A stretch of DNA of 64,000 bases, taken from contig CAKMRJ010003334.1 of assembly GCA_928212115.1 (NCBI GenBank), positions 96,904,057-96,968,056 of the forward strand, written 5' to 3'. Below the pieces are notes generated by a model. The model saw only the letters and a list, made by a program, of their open reading frames with translations. It searched no databases and was not told the DNA's origin. Within the stretch, counting starts at the first letter, position 1, and each line of letters opens with the position of its first letter. Positions 1 to 10,948 of this stretch are shown in pieces. The position numbers and the translations under genes were made by a program. Source of the DNA: Lactuca virosa. Lineage: Eukaryota; Streptophyta; Magnoliopsida; Asterales; Asteraceae.

Positions 1-152
1 TAGATAGGAAACTCAAAGCGAAAAGCACTAAAGAAGCCTCAGAAGTCAATAACCACCCGTAGAATACTCAATAGATTTCATAGGAAAACCACTTGTACCG
101 TAAATCAAGTTCGAGAATAGAGACTAGGAACTCATGAGGTTAGACTATCGTT

Positions 153-314
153 GCTAAGTGTATACGCAAGAGTGGTATATAATTTAGACTAAACAAGATT
201 TAGGATGTGTGATTCCGCCCTATCTCCTGTTCCTTGTCTGGTTTTGGACCTGGGGCAGAGCCACCCATCCGAACGTTTTGTCAATCTAAATTATATACGA
301 CTTGTATACACGAG
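153..314 (+). repeat. Stem-loop module, copy 1 (element A internal)
   Basis: A long imperfect inverted repeat with arms of about 62-67 bases. The left arm contains GTATATAATTTAGA and the right arm carries its complement. The roughly 30-base loop contains CCTGTTCCTTGTCTGG. The same loop and arms recur at six other places in the window. Confidence 0.8.
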
Positions 315-329
315 GTAATGGTGGATGAT

Positions 330-1480
330 CCAAGTGTGAGTCTTATCATGAACTTCTGCGCAAAGGCCTTCATCATATTATCCCACCAGATATTTCCACC
401 TTCGTAAACAAGTGTCTTACCTACGCCAAGGGCTTCATAATCAAGTTACCCAAGACAACGGGTGGACTTGATACCATTTTGGGTGATCGTCGACAGATTA
501 ACCAAGTTCGCGCATTTCCTGCAAATTGAAGAAAGCAGGCAAAATAGAGAAACTACTAGAACGTGTGCCCGAGAGATTAGTTAGATTGCACGGTGTCCCA
601 ATATCTGTTATCTCCGTTAGAGATAGTAGAATCATCTCCCAGTTCAGGCAGTCACTTCAGAAATCTTTGGGAACTAGGATAGTCAAGATGCATAGCCTAC
701 CATCCTTAAACCAACAGACAGAATGAGAGAACGATTCAAGCATTAGAAGTCATGCTAAGAGCATATGTGATCGACTTTGGTAGAGCATGGATACCTATTT
801 ATCAACTAGTCTAGTCTTTTACCATACTAACATCTAAAGTTTCTCCATTCGAAACCTTTTGTGGTCACAAGTGCAGATCCTCTCTGCACTGGACTAAAGT
901 AGGTGTCACGCAACTAGCTAGAGACCCAATTTCCAGACAACACCTTTGCTGGTTCGGAAATCATCCGAGAAATTTCAGAGAAGAGAGTACGAATCCGGGA
1001 GCGATGTAAAGCTTCCAAAGTCAGACAGAAAAGCTACGCCTTCAATAGGAGGAAACCCTTAGAATTCCAGGTTGGTGACCACGTCATGTGATGGTCTCAC
1101 CCTGGAAGGGCATGATACGCTTCGGAAAGCATGGAATACAAAAGCATGGAATACAAAAACATAGAACCATTCGAGATTCTTACTAGATTTGATCCAGTAG
1201 CTTATAAACCCCGACTACCCCGAGAATTCTATAACATACGCCTTACTTTTCACGTATTTAAATTGAAAAGTGTTTGTTTGTCGGGACTTTTGTTATCCCA
1301 CTCGATTAGATCGAGGTAACCGAGAACCTCAACTTTATGGAAGAACCCGTAGAAATCCTAGATAGCGAAGTTGTTAGGACTAATCAGATCCCTATCCCGA
1401 TAGTGAGAGTCCGCTTAAAGTGCATAGCGAGGACCCAAATTCACTTAGAGTCGTGAGGATCATCAGAAACGTAAGTATCT
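330..1480 (+). pseudogene. Broken gypsy integrase of element A
   Basis: Family-typical pieces appear in several frames: remnants of the zinc-binding region (about 330-440), a core stretch reading RLVRLHGVPISVISVRDSR (about 575-630), a conserved FETFCGHKCRS-type segment (about 850-880), and a C-terminus with RKPLEFQVGDHVM then IEPFEILTRFDPVAYKPRLP (about 1050-1230). One base is missing after the HVM codons near 1088, so the frame ends in TGA. A later VIPLD is followed by TAG (about 1306). The Asp and Glu catalytic context is degraded. It would not give a working integrase. Element B carries the same two lesions. Confidence 0.85.
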
Positions 1481-1541
1481 ACATCTTTTCCCTTCGTCCA
1501 TGTGTATCCTTTAGACTTAATTTCGGGACGAAATTCCCTTT

Positions 1542-1554
1542 AACAGGGGGATAA
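1542..1554 (+). other. Polypurine tract of element A
   Basis: The purine-rich AACAGGGGGATAA lies directly before the TGTGACAACC start of the 3' LTR, the expected plus-strand primer position. It follows the family-conserved TTTCGGGACGAAATTCCC. Confidence 0.85.
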
Positions 1555-2645
1555 TGTGACAACCCGAAATCTCTATCTTGTAAGTCAATCCAATACAATC
1601 AAAAGTCAGACTCGTTTCTGCTATCTGTTTACTGTGTTTAGGGCCAATTTGAGAGTCTCTAAGCCTAGTACACTTAAAGGTTGAGTGTTAGGATGAGTTT
1701 TAGCTTGAGTCAGTGGTTTGCAATCGAGCCTGGAACACTTCAGAGTGGTTCACGGCCCAAAACTAGGTTCACGGCCGTGAACCCATCCTAGGGCCGTGAA
1801 CTAACCTCCATATATATAAGTTTCACTCATTTTCTCATCACTTTTTCAACCTCCAACCATGAACTACCTATTCTCTCTCAAGTATCATCAAGTGAAGACC
1901 CTCTTTTCACTCCAAAAACGTAAGTATCTCATCCCTCTTCTTGTAGTCCCTTTGAAACCACTTGATCTAGCCTAGATGCAACACTTCTTTTCATGATCTT
2001 CATGATCTTCAAGAGTTCACGACCGTGAACCCTCCTTAGGGCTGTGAACCCTTCATGTTGGGCCGTGAACACTCATGTGTTCTTGGGCCGTGAACACCCC
2101 ATAGGGCCGTGAACTCCTCTTGTGTGGCTGTGATCATCATTCAACCTTCCATTTGTGGTTCTAACACTTCATTGAAAGTGTTTCCTACTTCCTAGTGTTT
2201 CCCTTACATGTTAGTAGTTATATACACTAATTGTATGCCTATATATGTCAATATATGCCAAATAGGATCCATTTGTGCTCGGGACTTCACTGGGCATATC
2301 AAACATCCTATTTCATATCTTCAACCAAATCTCCAACATCAGGTGAGTTCATACCCCTATAATCTACCTTTTTAATGATTTTAAATGCTTTTAAGGGGGG
2401 GGGGGGGGAAATCAAGTTGAACACAATTAAATTATGTTAACATTTACCTGTGATATCAATCACATAAAAGATTTCCTTATGCTTTTAAGGATTACCAAAT
2501 ACTTCCAAAATGACTTAAAGTCATGTAAACTCTTTTAAACACTGTTAAAGTCTTTGAATATTGTTAAACTCTTTTAATACTGTTAAACTCTTTGAAAATG
2601 TTTTCTAAACTCTTTTATCTTATATTTGTCAAATTCATGTTCATA

Positions 2646-2787
2646 TATGTATAGGTATATAATTAAGACTTAAAGGGCTTAGAACTAATGAGTTGCCTTA
2701 TTTCCTTTTCCTTGTTTGGATGTGGGCTTAAGGTGAGTTGTTTGTCCGAAGGCCGTTTCCTTCTTAAATATATATATTATACATATA
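2646..2787 (+). repeat. Stem-loop module, copy in LTR of A
   Basis: Shorter version of the module at 153-314. Arms start and end with TATGTATA and its complement; the loop holds CCTTTTCCTTGTTTGG and GTGGGCTTAAGG. Imperfectly paired, but the loop is clearly homologous to the internal copies. Confidence 0.7.
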
Positions 2788-3255
2788 GGAATATAAAAGG
2801 TTACTTCCATCAATATTGTTACCTTTGTATCACGTTAAGCAAAGGGGTACATTCATGAGAGATCATGCTAACCAGATAGAACATATGAATTATAATAGGT
2901 ATAATTTATGAACAAACGAGAAATCTACTTTACGGCATAGCAATATACTTGTTACGTCGCGTTTTGTAACCCGAGTCTCCTGGATGGAGAACGGGCATTG
3001 TTTGTATAGATCTATATGGGACTGACAATCCTACATCCCAACTGTTAGCTACAGTCCGACAGGCAAGCCAAGTGGTGACAAATGTCACATTAGTTTCGAC
3101 GCCAGAAGGTCGTCGTGTTTATACTAGTCAATTAGCATGGTTATAACTTCATCACATTTTAACCCTAATTAACCAGTTTAATTATAGGGTAGTTATTACA
3201 TCGGTAGTGTATTTTTAAGAAATTCTACTGTATTAATCATTTTCCACAAACAAAA

Positions 3256-3450
3256 CAGAACGGTTTTATGGGATTTAAAACTACTTTACAGAACGGTTTT
3301 ATGGGATTTCAAACTACTTTACAGAATGGTTTTAGGGGATTTAAAACTACTTTACAGAACTGTTTTATGGGATTTAAAACTACTTTACAGATCGGTTTTA
3401 AGGGATTTAAAACTACTTCACAGAACGGTTTTATGAGATTAAAACTACTT
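3256..3450 (+). repeat. 33-bp tandem repeat in LTR of A, about six copies
   Basis: Units start at 3256, 3289, 3322, 3355, 3388 and 3421, each exactly 33 bp, beginning CAGAACGGTTTTATGGG. Because 33 is a multiple of 3, the array reads as a repetitive open frame (GFKTTLQN repeats), which I regard as chance. The matching part of the B LTR is not expanded. Confidence 0.9.
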
Positions 3451-3968
3451 TTTACAAACAAAACGGAAAACATTCTTCTTATGATTTTAGGGAGAGTTAA
3501 AATTATGTTAAACTATATTATAAGTACAATAATACTTAAACAGAATGGTTTTATGGCATTAAAACTACTATTCAGTTGTAAAGCAGAAAATATAGGATTT
3601 TCTAGAACTAAATCAATCACTTTCTTAAAACTAAAGCAACAATAACTAATACTTATGAACTCACCAGCTTAAATGCTGATCCTCTCTTTCAAAATAACCT
3701 GTATTCTCAGGAATCCAGTAGACAGGTACACTCCCGGAGCTTTCGGGAAGACAGCCTAGCACCGTGCTGCGTCTTTTGTCTTTTACCATATCTATTTTTG
3801 ATGTTTGAATATGCAATGTTTAAACACTTATGTAAAACTTATATATTAATAATGCAATGGTTGTTTGTATTTTGATTACTATAATGCATGTGTTGTGATA
3901 CTTGACATGACGTCCTCCGCCCCCGAACGTTTCCGCCGTTCCGGTTTGGGGGTGTGACACCTTAAAAG

Positions 3969-4005
3969 GATATATATATAGATATATATATATATATATA
4001 TATAG

Positions 4006-4070
<65 letters not shown>
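3969..4070. repeat. (TA)n microsatellite, left of foldback element
   Basis: About 100 bp of nearly pure TA with rare interruptions, directly before the left arm of the 4075-5607 inverted repeat. Confidence 0.95.
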
Positions 4071-4074
<4 letters not shown>

Positions 4075-4330
4075 GAATGGGAAATTGTCAGAAAAGTCCT
4101 AATATTTAGGGAAAAGTTACACTTTAGTCCCAAGATTTTTTTTTGAACGAAAAAGTCCTGAAAACCGGAAAAAAATTACGGTTTGCCCCTTTTTGACCGG
4201 TTGAAACCGGTACCAAATTAATTTGGGACTTTTTCGTAAACTAACCCGAATTATTAGGACGTTTCTGTAAAAAAAATATTATGACTTTTCTGTAAACAAA
4301 AATATTATGACTTTTCTGTAAATAAAACCC

Positions 4331-4373
<43 letters not shown>

Positions 4374-5605
4374 CATTATTATTATTATTATTATTATTAA
4401 AAATATAAATAAGATTACTATTTTTTGAACTTGTATTATTAATATTGTTAATAAAACATATAAATGCATTTAAATGAAAAAATAATGACATTGTTTAAGG
4501 GTAAAGGTGGAGGAGATGGTGATGCTTTTAGCATTGAAATCATGAACTTCTGCTTGTATATATTTTTGCTTGTATATATTTTTACTTTGTATATGGTCAT
4601 TTCACATTTGTTATTATTGTTTTCATTTCAGAATATTAATACTTAACAATTTAAAAGAAATTGCATATTTGTAAAATTGTTTATAAATAGTTTAAGGTAG
4701 AAGGATTTCTCACTTTGTATATAAAATTGTTTAAGGTAGAAGAATTATTTTCCGAATCCAACAGATCCACTACAAACATCTACATAGGTAGCCCATATCA
4801 AAATTCAAACGTATTAATTACAATATCTTGTTTAATAAAAGTAACAGGAATAATTCAAAAGTATTAATCAAAATTCAAAAGTATTAATCCAAAAAACATG
4901 TCCTATTACTTTTTATTAAACAAGATATTGTAATTAATACTTTTGAATTTTGACATGGGCTACCTATCTATGTAGATGTTTGTAGTGGATCTGTTGGATT
5001 TGGAAAGTAATCATTCTACCTTAAACAATTTTATATACAAAGTGAGAAATCCTTCAACCTTAAACTATTTATAAACAATTTTACAAATATGCAATTTCTT
5101 TTAAGTTGTTAAGTATTAATATTCTGAATTGAAAACAATAATAACAAATGTGAAATGACCATATACAAAGTAAAAATATACAATCAGAAATTCATTAAAA
5201 GCATCACTATCTCCTCTACCTCCAGCCTTAAACAATGTCATTATTTTTTCATTTAAATGCATTTATATGTTTTATTAACAATATTAATAATAGAAGTTCA
5301 AAAAATAGTATTCTTATTTATATTTTTAATAATATAATAATAATATAATAATAATAATAATAAATAATAATAATAAGAGTTTTGTTTGTAGAAAAGTCAT
5401 AATATTTTTGTTTATAGAAAAGTCCCAATATTTTGGGTTATTTTACGAAATAGCCCCAAATTAATTTGGGTGCCGGTTTCAACCGGTCAAAAATGGTCAA
5501 ACTGTAAATTTTTGCCGGTTTTCAGGACTTTTTCGTTCAAAAAAAAAATCTTGGGACTAAAGTGTAACTTTTCCGTAAATATTGGGACTTTTCTGACAAT
5601 TTCCC

Positions 5606-5607
<2 letters not shown>
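4075..5607. mobile_element. Long foldback (inverted-repeat) DNA element
   Basis: Left arm about 4075-4851 and right arm about 4901-5607 are near-complete reverse complements with only a short unpaired centre. Both ends carry ATGGGAAATTGTCAGAAAAG. Paired landmarks include ACCGGTTGAAACCGG-type sequence (about 4197 and 5475), a trinucleotide array (ATT)n at 4329-4399 opposite (AAT)n at about 5335-5375, and TGTAGTGGATCTGTTGGATT opposite its complement. (TA)n lies on both sides, so the insertion was probably into a TA array and the target duplication cannot be resolved. There is no transposase frame. It may be a foldback or Mutator-related non-autonomous element; class uncertain. Confidence 0.85.
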
Positions 5608-5667
<60 letters not shown>

Positions 5668-5692
5668 ATAATATATATATATATATATTAAT
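5606..5692. repeat. (TA)n microsatellite, right of foldback element
   Basis: TA dinucleotide array directly following the right end of the foldback element, mirroring the array on its left. Confidence 0.9.
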
Positions 5693-6255
5693 TATATACA
5701 AAATTTCCGCCTTAAGTTACGCCTTAAAAATGACGTGGCTCACCAAGGCTAAGAAAAGCTTTAGACTTGACATTGCCGCCAAGTCACGCCTTACGTTATT
5801 TAGAACCTTGTTTAAAATAGATAACATAAACATGGCGCCTTTGTTAAAATTCAAAGTAAAGGTAGAATAAGTTAAAAACAAAGCTAAAAATTCAAAAGAC
5901 AGTGTATATATAAAAATAAAGCCTCAACAAAAATGAAAAATTGAAATAAATTGGTAAGAAACAGGGACACTCTTCTTAGCCTATGTATGATTTGTTTAAT
6001 CTTTCAGCCCTTTTTTATTTCCTATGTAAAAGCTGACCAACAAATGAGCATTAGTATAATAATGTAAACAAGTTACTATTAACTATGTTATTGTTAAGCC
6101 AGTTTTCAGATTCCTTGCAAAAGGTGTTTGAAGTATGAAAAATTTCGATTTACTTTTGTTAAGAGCTATACTAAAAATGATGCCTAACATCGAATTCAAG
6201 TATTGATAGTGATACAAGTCCTTGAATTAAACAATTGTAATTGTTCAAAACTTTG
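5693..6255. other. AT-rich spacer, no gene seen
   Basis: A short stretch repeats the words ACGCCTTA and GCCTTA (5708-5805). The rest is AT-rich without a coding frame or recognisable repeat end. It stops where a TGTAACACCC LTR starts. Confidence 0.5.
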
Positions 6256-8440
6256 TGTAACACCCTATCTCGGATCGTTTTATAATTCAGTCCGTGACCC
6301 GAGGATCAAGTATCATAAGGCTTTGGGCCTTGGGAATGAGAGGTTTAGACCCATTTGGTGGCGAATAATGTAGTTTGTGGGTACCGAGTGTTCGGTTTGT
6401 GTTTTGGAGCCCAAGGATATAACGGTAAAGTGATGGTATGGGCTTTTCTTGAATTTTGGATTTATGTTCGGAAAGTTTCAAGGCAAAGGAGAGTTGATAA
6501 GATCGTAGAGATTCTCATTACCTTTCCGTGGATATAAATAACGTCGAAATCGGAGTTGGAACAAAGAAGTTATAACCGTTTGAAGTTACAAGGATTTTGG
6601 GCTAAGCCGAGTACGCTGGGCGTACTCAATGAGTACGCTAGGTGTACTGGCTCGTTGGTTTGGTCGTGGAGGCGCCCACGTACGCAGGGCGTACGGTCGG
6701 CTGGGGTAAACCCTAATTTTTAGGGTTTGTGCCCTATTTAAACACCTTAAGTTGCTTCTAGACTCTCTTATGACCAGCCTCCACCTCTCCAAACCCTAAG
6801 AACGAAACCCTAATTGTCCTTTGAGCGTTTTGAGCTTAGAAGTGAACTTTGAGGGTGCTGTTGGTGATTTTGAAGGAAGAGGAACTCTTGCAAGTTGCAT
6901 TGGTGTGGCTAGAGCTTGTGGACCAAGAATCATTATTAACTTGGAAAGCTATTTGAGGTATAAAGATCTTAACTTGATGGTTCATTTTGTTAGATCTAGT
7001 TAGGGCTTGTTTTTGTGCTTTTTATGGTCCTTTAAGTCTTGCATGAGAGTATGAGCTACTCTAGAAGACGAGGATGATGGATCTTAGCATTTTTGAGGCC
7101 CTTTGTTCATAAAAATGCAACCTTGATGAGTTATAGTGGACCATCCATGAGTTAGGGTTCTTATTATGAATTTTATTGAGTATCAGGTCCCATTAAGCCA
7201 TGTAAGGGAGTAAAGTTGCCAACTTTACATGTTAAGACATCATTTAGGATCATATCTCAGAATTGGACATAGTGGCTTAACTGATTAAGCACTTAATAGT
7301 GATTTGGGTCGGCTGTGGAGTATGTTACCCAGCGCGTACGCTGCACGTACTGACCAAAGAAGGCGTACGATGGGCGTAAGTCTGAGTACACCAGGCGTAC
7401 TCAACTGCCATTGACTTTTGTTGACTTTTGGGTTTTGGGCCATATTTAGACTATTAGGGTTTTTAGCCTTGTTGGGCCACTAGTCCTTTTGACTTTGGGC
7501 CATTGTTAGGTTTTGGGCTTCCTTGATTTGTCCCATAATGGGCTTTGGGTGTCATTTAGGAATATGGGCCATATTGGGATTTTGGAGCCATTGGGTTGGG
7601 CCTTGGTTTTGGGCCAAGTAAGGAAAGGGTGAAGTGGTCTTTCACCCTGGGTATTGGACAAGCGAACTAGATTCCTAGTTAAGGTTTATGGCCCGATTAT
7701 TAATTGGGATATTTATTTAACTGACTAGCGCAGAGATTTTCCGGTTCAGCAGTCCGATCATTTGTTTGACATTCAACAAACTGAGGTGAGTTTCCTTCAC
7801 TGTATTCATGGGTCGAAGGCACCAATGCCGTCCCACTAGACTATGTTTGTAGTATGATGATTATCTTCGTGATAATTACCTGTTATGCTTGCATCTGCTT
7901 GATGTCTTTGTGAATCTTATTGTTATGATTATATGTGTTAGTGGTAGGGGTGAAATAGACCCGATACCGGTTGAAAGATACCGAAGGGGGTGAAATAGAC
8001 CCAATATCGGTTGAAAGATACCGAAGGGGGTGAAATAGACCTAATACCGGTTGAAAGATACCGAAGGGGGTGAAATAGACCCAATACCGGTTGAAAGATA
8101 CCGAAGGGGGTAAAATAGACCCAATACCGGTTGAAAGATACCGAATGGGGTGAAATAGACCTAGTACCGGTTGAAAGATACTGAAGGGAGTGAAATAGAA
8201 CCAATATCGATTGAAAGATACCGAAGGGGGTGAAATAGACCTAGTACGTTTTTTTTACTGTTCTGTATGTATGGTATGCGGTATTTTGGGAAACTCACTG
8301 ACCTTCGTGCTTACGGTTTTCAGTTTATGTTTATGGTACTTCCGGATCAAAAGGGAAGAGCTCGGGTATCAAAATTTGACGGATGATTGCTCTTCGGCCG
8401 AAGGTTGAGAATTAAAGTTGAAATGTTTAAATTTATGAGT
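6256..8440 (+). repeat. Gypsy-type LTR fragment P (5' end intact)
   Basis: Starts TGTAACACCCTATCTCGG. Inverted motif GAGTACGCTGGGCGTACTC lies at 6609-6627 with further copies to about 6695. Opposed telo-box words AAACCCTAA (6708) and TTAGGGTTT (6720) precede a CTATTTAAA TATA-like box (6734), and more AAACCCTAA lies at about 6791-6813. A second motif cluster is at about 7325-7400. A donor-like GAGGTGAGT lies at about 7783, a 40-bp minisatellite at 7946-8247, and an acceptor-like GGTTTTCAG at about 8314. No GGGATGTTACA end is found, so the 3' end is lost near 8440. No linked internal region is visible. Confidence 0.75.
7946..8247 (+). repeat. 40-bp minisatellite, about 7.6 copies
   Basis: TGAAATAGAC (with single changes) recurs at exact 40-bp steps: 7951, 7991, 8031, 8071, 8111, 8151, 8191 and 8231. 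Each unit contains GGTTGAAAGATACCGAAG. It sits between the donor-like and acceptor-like sites of LTR P. Confidence 0.95.
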
Positions 8441-8934
8441 AGAGTAGTGTATGTGTATGTACATTATTCTAATATAAAAAAGGTACTCCCTTACGACAAT
8501 ATAACTAATCAACGAAGGACATTACTTACTAGAAAAAGATTCACCATTGAATTTCGTTGAGTGCTTATGTTATAACTTTTAACCTATGTCATTTAGTTAT
8601 TTTATCTCCTACACATATGGTAATATGATCTTCGATATTGGAAAATGAGAATTTGAGTCCTTGTTTTGTAACAATATAGATTGAAAAAAAAAGAACTCGG
8701 AAAATAAGAGTTGAAAAGCAACTCAACATAGACCGAAAATAAGAAACCTGGTAGAAAATTACAAACCCATAACCCATCAAACAGGTAAAAGTTTCAAAAC
8801 AAGTTAAGATGTTATGGTTATTTGCAGTTAACATTATGAGTGATTAATTGAAAGTGGCAACGAAGTGACACATAAATGGATTCATCCGTCTTTAAGGATT
8901 GCAAGAACTAAAGAATTATAAACGTTTTATGACT
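8441..8934. other. AT-rich spacer, no gene seen
   Basis: No coding frame with recognisable content and no repeat termini. It lies between the truncated LTR P and a SINE. Confidence 0.4.
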
Positions 8935-9082
8935 TGGTTAATAGTTAATGGGTTTTATGGTTTGATCTAATAGCCGCAACGAAACTATATTACTTATAAA
9001 TTCACATATGTTTTCAACGAGACTTGAACCCTCAACCTCAAAAAGGGAGGACAACACCTGATACGACTGAGCCTTTTGGTGT

Positions 9083-9083
<1 letters not shown>
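8935..9083 (-). mobile_element. tRNA-derived SINE
   Basis: Reading the minus strand, a pol III A-box-like GGCTCAGTCGTATCAGG (about 9075-9059) is followed at tRNA-like spacing by a B box GGTTCAAGTCTC (about 9031-9020), then a non-tRNA tail running leftward. The region around the B box matches the truncated copy at the window end (63905-64000). The tail boundary near 8935 is approximate. Confidence 0.65.
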
Positions 9084-9085
<2 letters not shown>

Positions 9086-9118
<33 letters not shown>

Positions 9119-9142
9119 CACATATATATAGATATATATATA

Positions 9143-9200
<58 letters not shown>

Positions 9201-9240
9201 ATATATATATATATATATATATATATCTATATATATATAT
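9086..9240. repeat. (AC)n followed by (TA)n
   Basis: About 30 bp of AC dinucleotides (9086-9115) followed by about 120 bp of TA. It abuts the SINE on the left and a DNA transposon on the right. Confidence 0.95.
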
Positions 9241-10860
9241 AGGAGTAGGATCAAATGAGAACACCTAAAAGGTTGAGAACGCGAGAACAGTTCTAAGCCC
9301 TCTAAAATTTAAAATCAAAGGTTAATATTAACGGGCCATTTATATAAATTCTGAAAGTCATAGGATTAAACTGTAAATTCTTAATTAACTAAAAGGGTAC
9401 TATGGTCATTAGGTTTTATCCTATTTTTATCAGCTCCTGAAATCTCTCTCTCTATCTCTCTCTCTCTCCCACAATTTATTATTTCTACCGATACACGTCT
9501 CTCCCCCACGGTTTTCTCTCATCTATTCGACCGCTTTCCACTGCTCCTTTTACATCGATTTTGGAATGAGCCCACTCTGTCCCACCATCGTCTCCACCGA
9601 TATCTCCATCTTTTGTACCGTTCTCCTCTTTGCTTAGTAACATCATCTCTATCCCCTAGATCCGAGCCCCTAATTACTGAAACGACAATGATAGAAGATC
9701 AAGAAGGATCTCAAGTCCTCACTCCTCCGCCGCCTCAGCCACTGTGACAACCCTAGACAATCACGGGTTCTGCGATCAAATTATAGGTCAATAGATCACA
9801 CAAAGGTATATCTGTCTCCGATTACTCAAAACCTTGATGCGGATACAGTTGTTTTTTGTTCAATTTAGTTGATTTCAGTGAATGTTAACCATGGCTGCCA
9901 GACTGAAGTTGTAATCCGTATCGCTGAGATTCGAAGGAAACCCTATAGTTTCCGCCTTCCGTTTTTTTTCTTTATTCGAATGTTTCATTAGGGTTTCATT
10001 GGGTTCAAAATTTTAACGATGGCAGCCATCGATGTTACGAAATATTCTTAGTCCGACATACAAAGCCGTAGTAACAAAAGATTAAGGCGGTCTGAGAAAA
10101 ATCATCGTCGGACGAGCACGCCTCTGTGACCCATCGAAGATCCACAATGAAACAATCTCTTTAACCGAGGAAGCCAAAACCGATACCATGCTAGAAATTC
10201 TTTGTCTCTTAACAGTGTTTTCTATTCATTTATGAATATATGTGTATTCAAATGTATTCATAAGATTAGATGTATATTCATTACTGATTGAAGTGTATTC
10301 ATTAGTGATTAAATGTGTATTTAAATGTATTCATAAGATTAGATGTATATTCATTAATGATTGAAGCAATTCATATTTAGATGTTTTCATTTATGGCCAT
10401 GTTTCTTTAATTGTGTTTTATTTATTTATGAATATAAATTAATTCATCTATTCATTCAAGATTATTATCGGCTTCATATATGACTACAAATATATATTTA
10501 TTCATGCATGATTACTAATATTCAGATAAAATGATTAATGCGTCAGTATTTTTGATGTGGTTGGTAAAAAAACCTTAAAGCAAAAAAAAATAACGTTTTT
10601 TTTTTAATTATGGTAAAAACGTTTTTTAAAATCATTTTATTGATTTTGTTAATTAAAAATAGATTATATAAGTTCCTAATATTTGGGTAAAAAATCTATT
10701 AATCATATTAAATCCCATGATTTTAGGAATTAATTAATTACTCATAAATTATCCATAATTAATTATATTGTAAAATTCCTTTTATGCCCTTATATGATGA
10801 TTGGTTCACAATTGTTCTCGCGTTCTCAACCTTTTAGGTGTTCTCATTTGATCATTTTCC
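9241..10860. mobile_element. Mutator-like non-autonomous element with 41-bp terminal repeats
   Basis: A perfect 41-bp inverted terminal repeat occupies 9249-9289 and 10813-10853 (it starts GATCAAATGAGAACACC and ends GCGAGAACA). Outside it are imperfect extensions, then (TA)n on both sides. The interior is about 1.5 kb and has no transposase. About 9430-10170 is GC-richer and gene-like: a CT-rich leader, CCGCCGCCTCAGCC, and an apparent intron between GTATATCTG (about 9807) and TTTCAG (about 9878). About 10210-10372 repeats words such as GTATTCATAAGATTAGATG. The Mutator assignment is an inference from the long terminal repeats and captured-gene look. Confidence 0.7.
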
Positions 10861-10882
10861 TATATATATATATATATATATC

Positions 10883-10918
<36 letters not shown>

Positions 10919-10948
10919 TAATATATATATATATATATATAATATATA
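10861..10948. repeat. (TA)n microsatellite
   Basis: TA array right of the 9241-10860 element, matching the array on its left. Confidence 0.95.

Larger units (their letters stand above)
1..3959 (+). mobile_element. Ty3/gypsy retrotransposon A, 3' part (non-autonomous)
   Basis: The window opens inside this element. It contains a stem-loop module (about 153-314), a broken integrase (330-1480), a polypurine tract and a complete 2.4-kb 3' LTR. The LTR begins TGTGACAACCCG and ends GGTGTGACA. The integrase C-terminus resembles chromoviral gypsy elements (Tekay/Del-like; family-level inference). It is closely related to element B at 31.8-39.7 kb and shares two inactivating lesions with it. The 5' end is outside the window, so no target duplication can be checked; the bases after the LTR are CCTTA. 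Confidence 0.9.
1555..3959 (+). repeat. 3' LTR of element A (about 2.4 kb)
   Basis: Bounded by TGTGACAACC and GTGTGACA. A perfect 18-bp palindrome GGTTCACGGCCGTGAACC sits at 1766-1783, with partial copies at about 1748 and 1790, followed by a TATATATAAG box at 1811-1820. A second cluster of the GGCCGTGAAC motif lies at about 2010-2125. A consensus splice donor AGGTGAGT lies at about 2341 and a 14-G run at 2395-2408. A stem-loop module lies at 2646-2787, a 33-bp tandem repeat at 3256-3450, and an acceptor-like TTCTCAG at about 3704. Confidence 0.9.

Noticed and set aside
3268..3645. 125-codon open frame with GFKTTLQN repeats
   Set aside because: It is produced by a 33-bp tandem repeat inside the LTR of element A; the matching LTR of B has no such frame.
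3879..4133. Frames rich in Ile-Tyr or Cys-Val (also at 5470-5691, 8994-9258 and 34113-34298)
   Set aside because: They are translations of (TA)n and (AC)n microsatellites.
7938..8204. Repeat array that might be taken for a CRISPR
   Set aside because: Repeats are contiguous 40-bp minisatellite units without unique spacers, inside a plant LTR.
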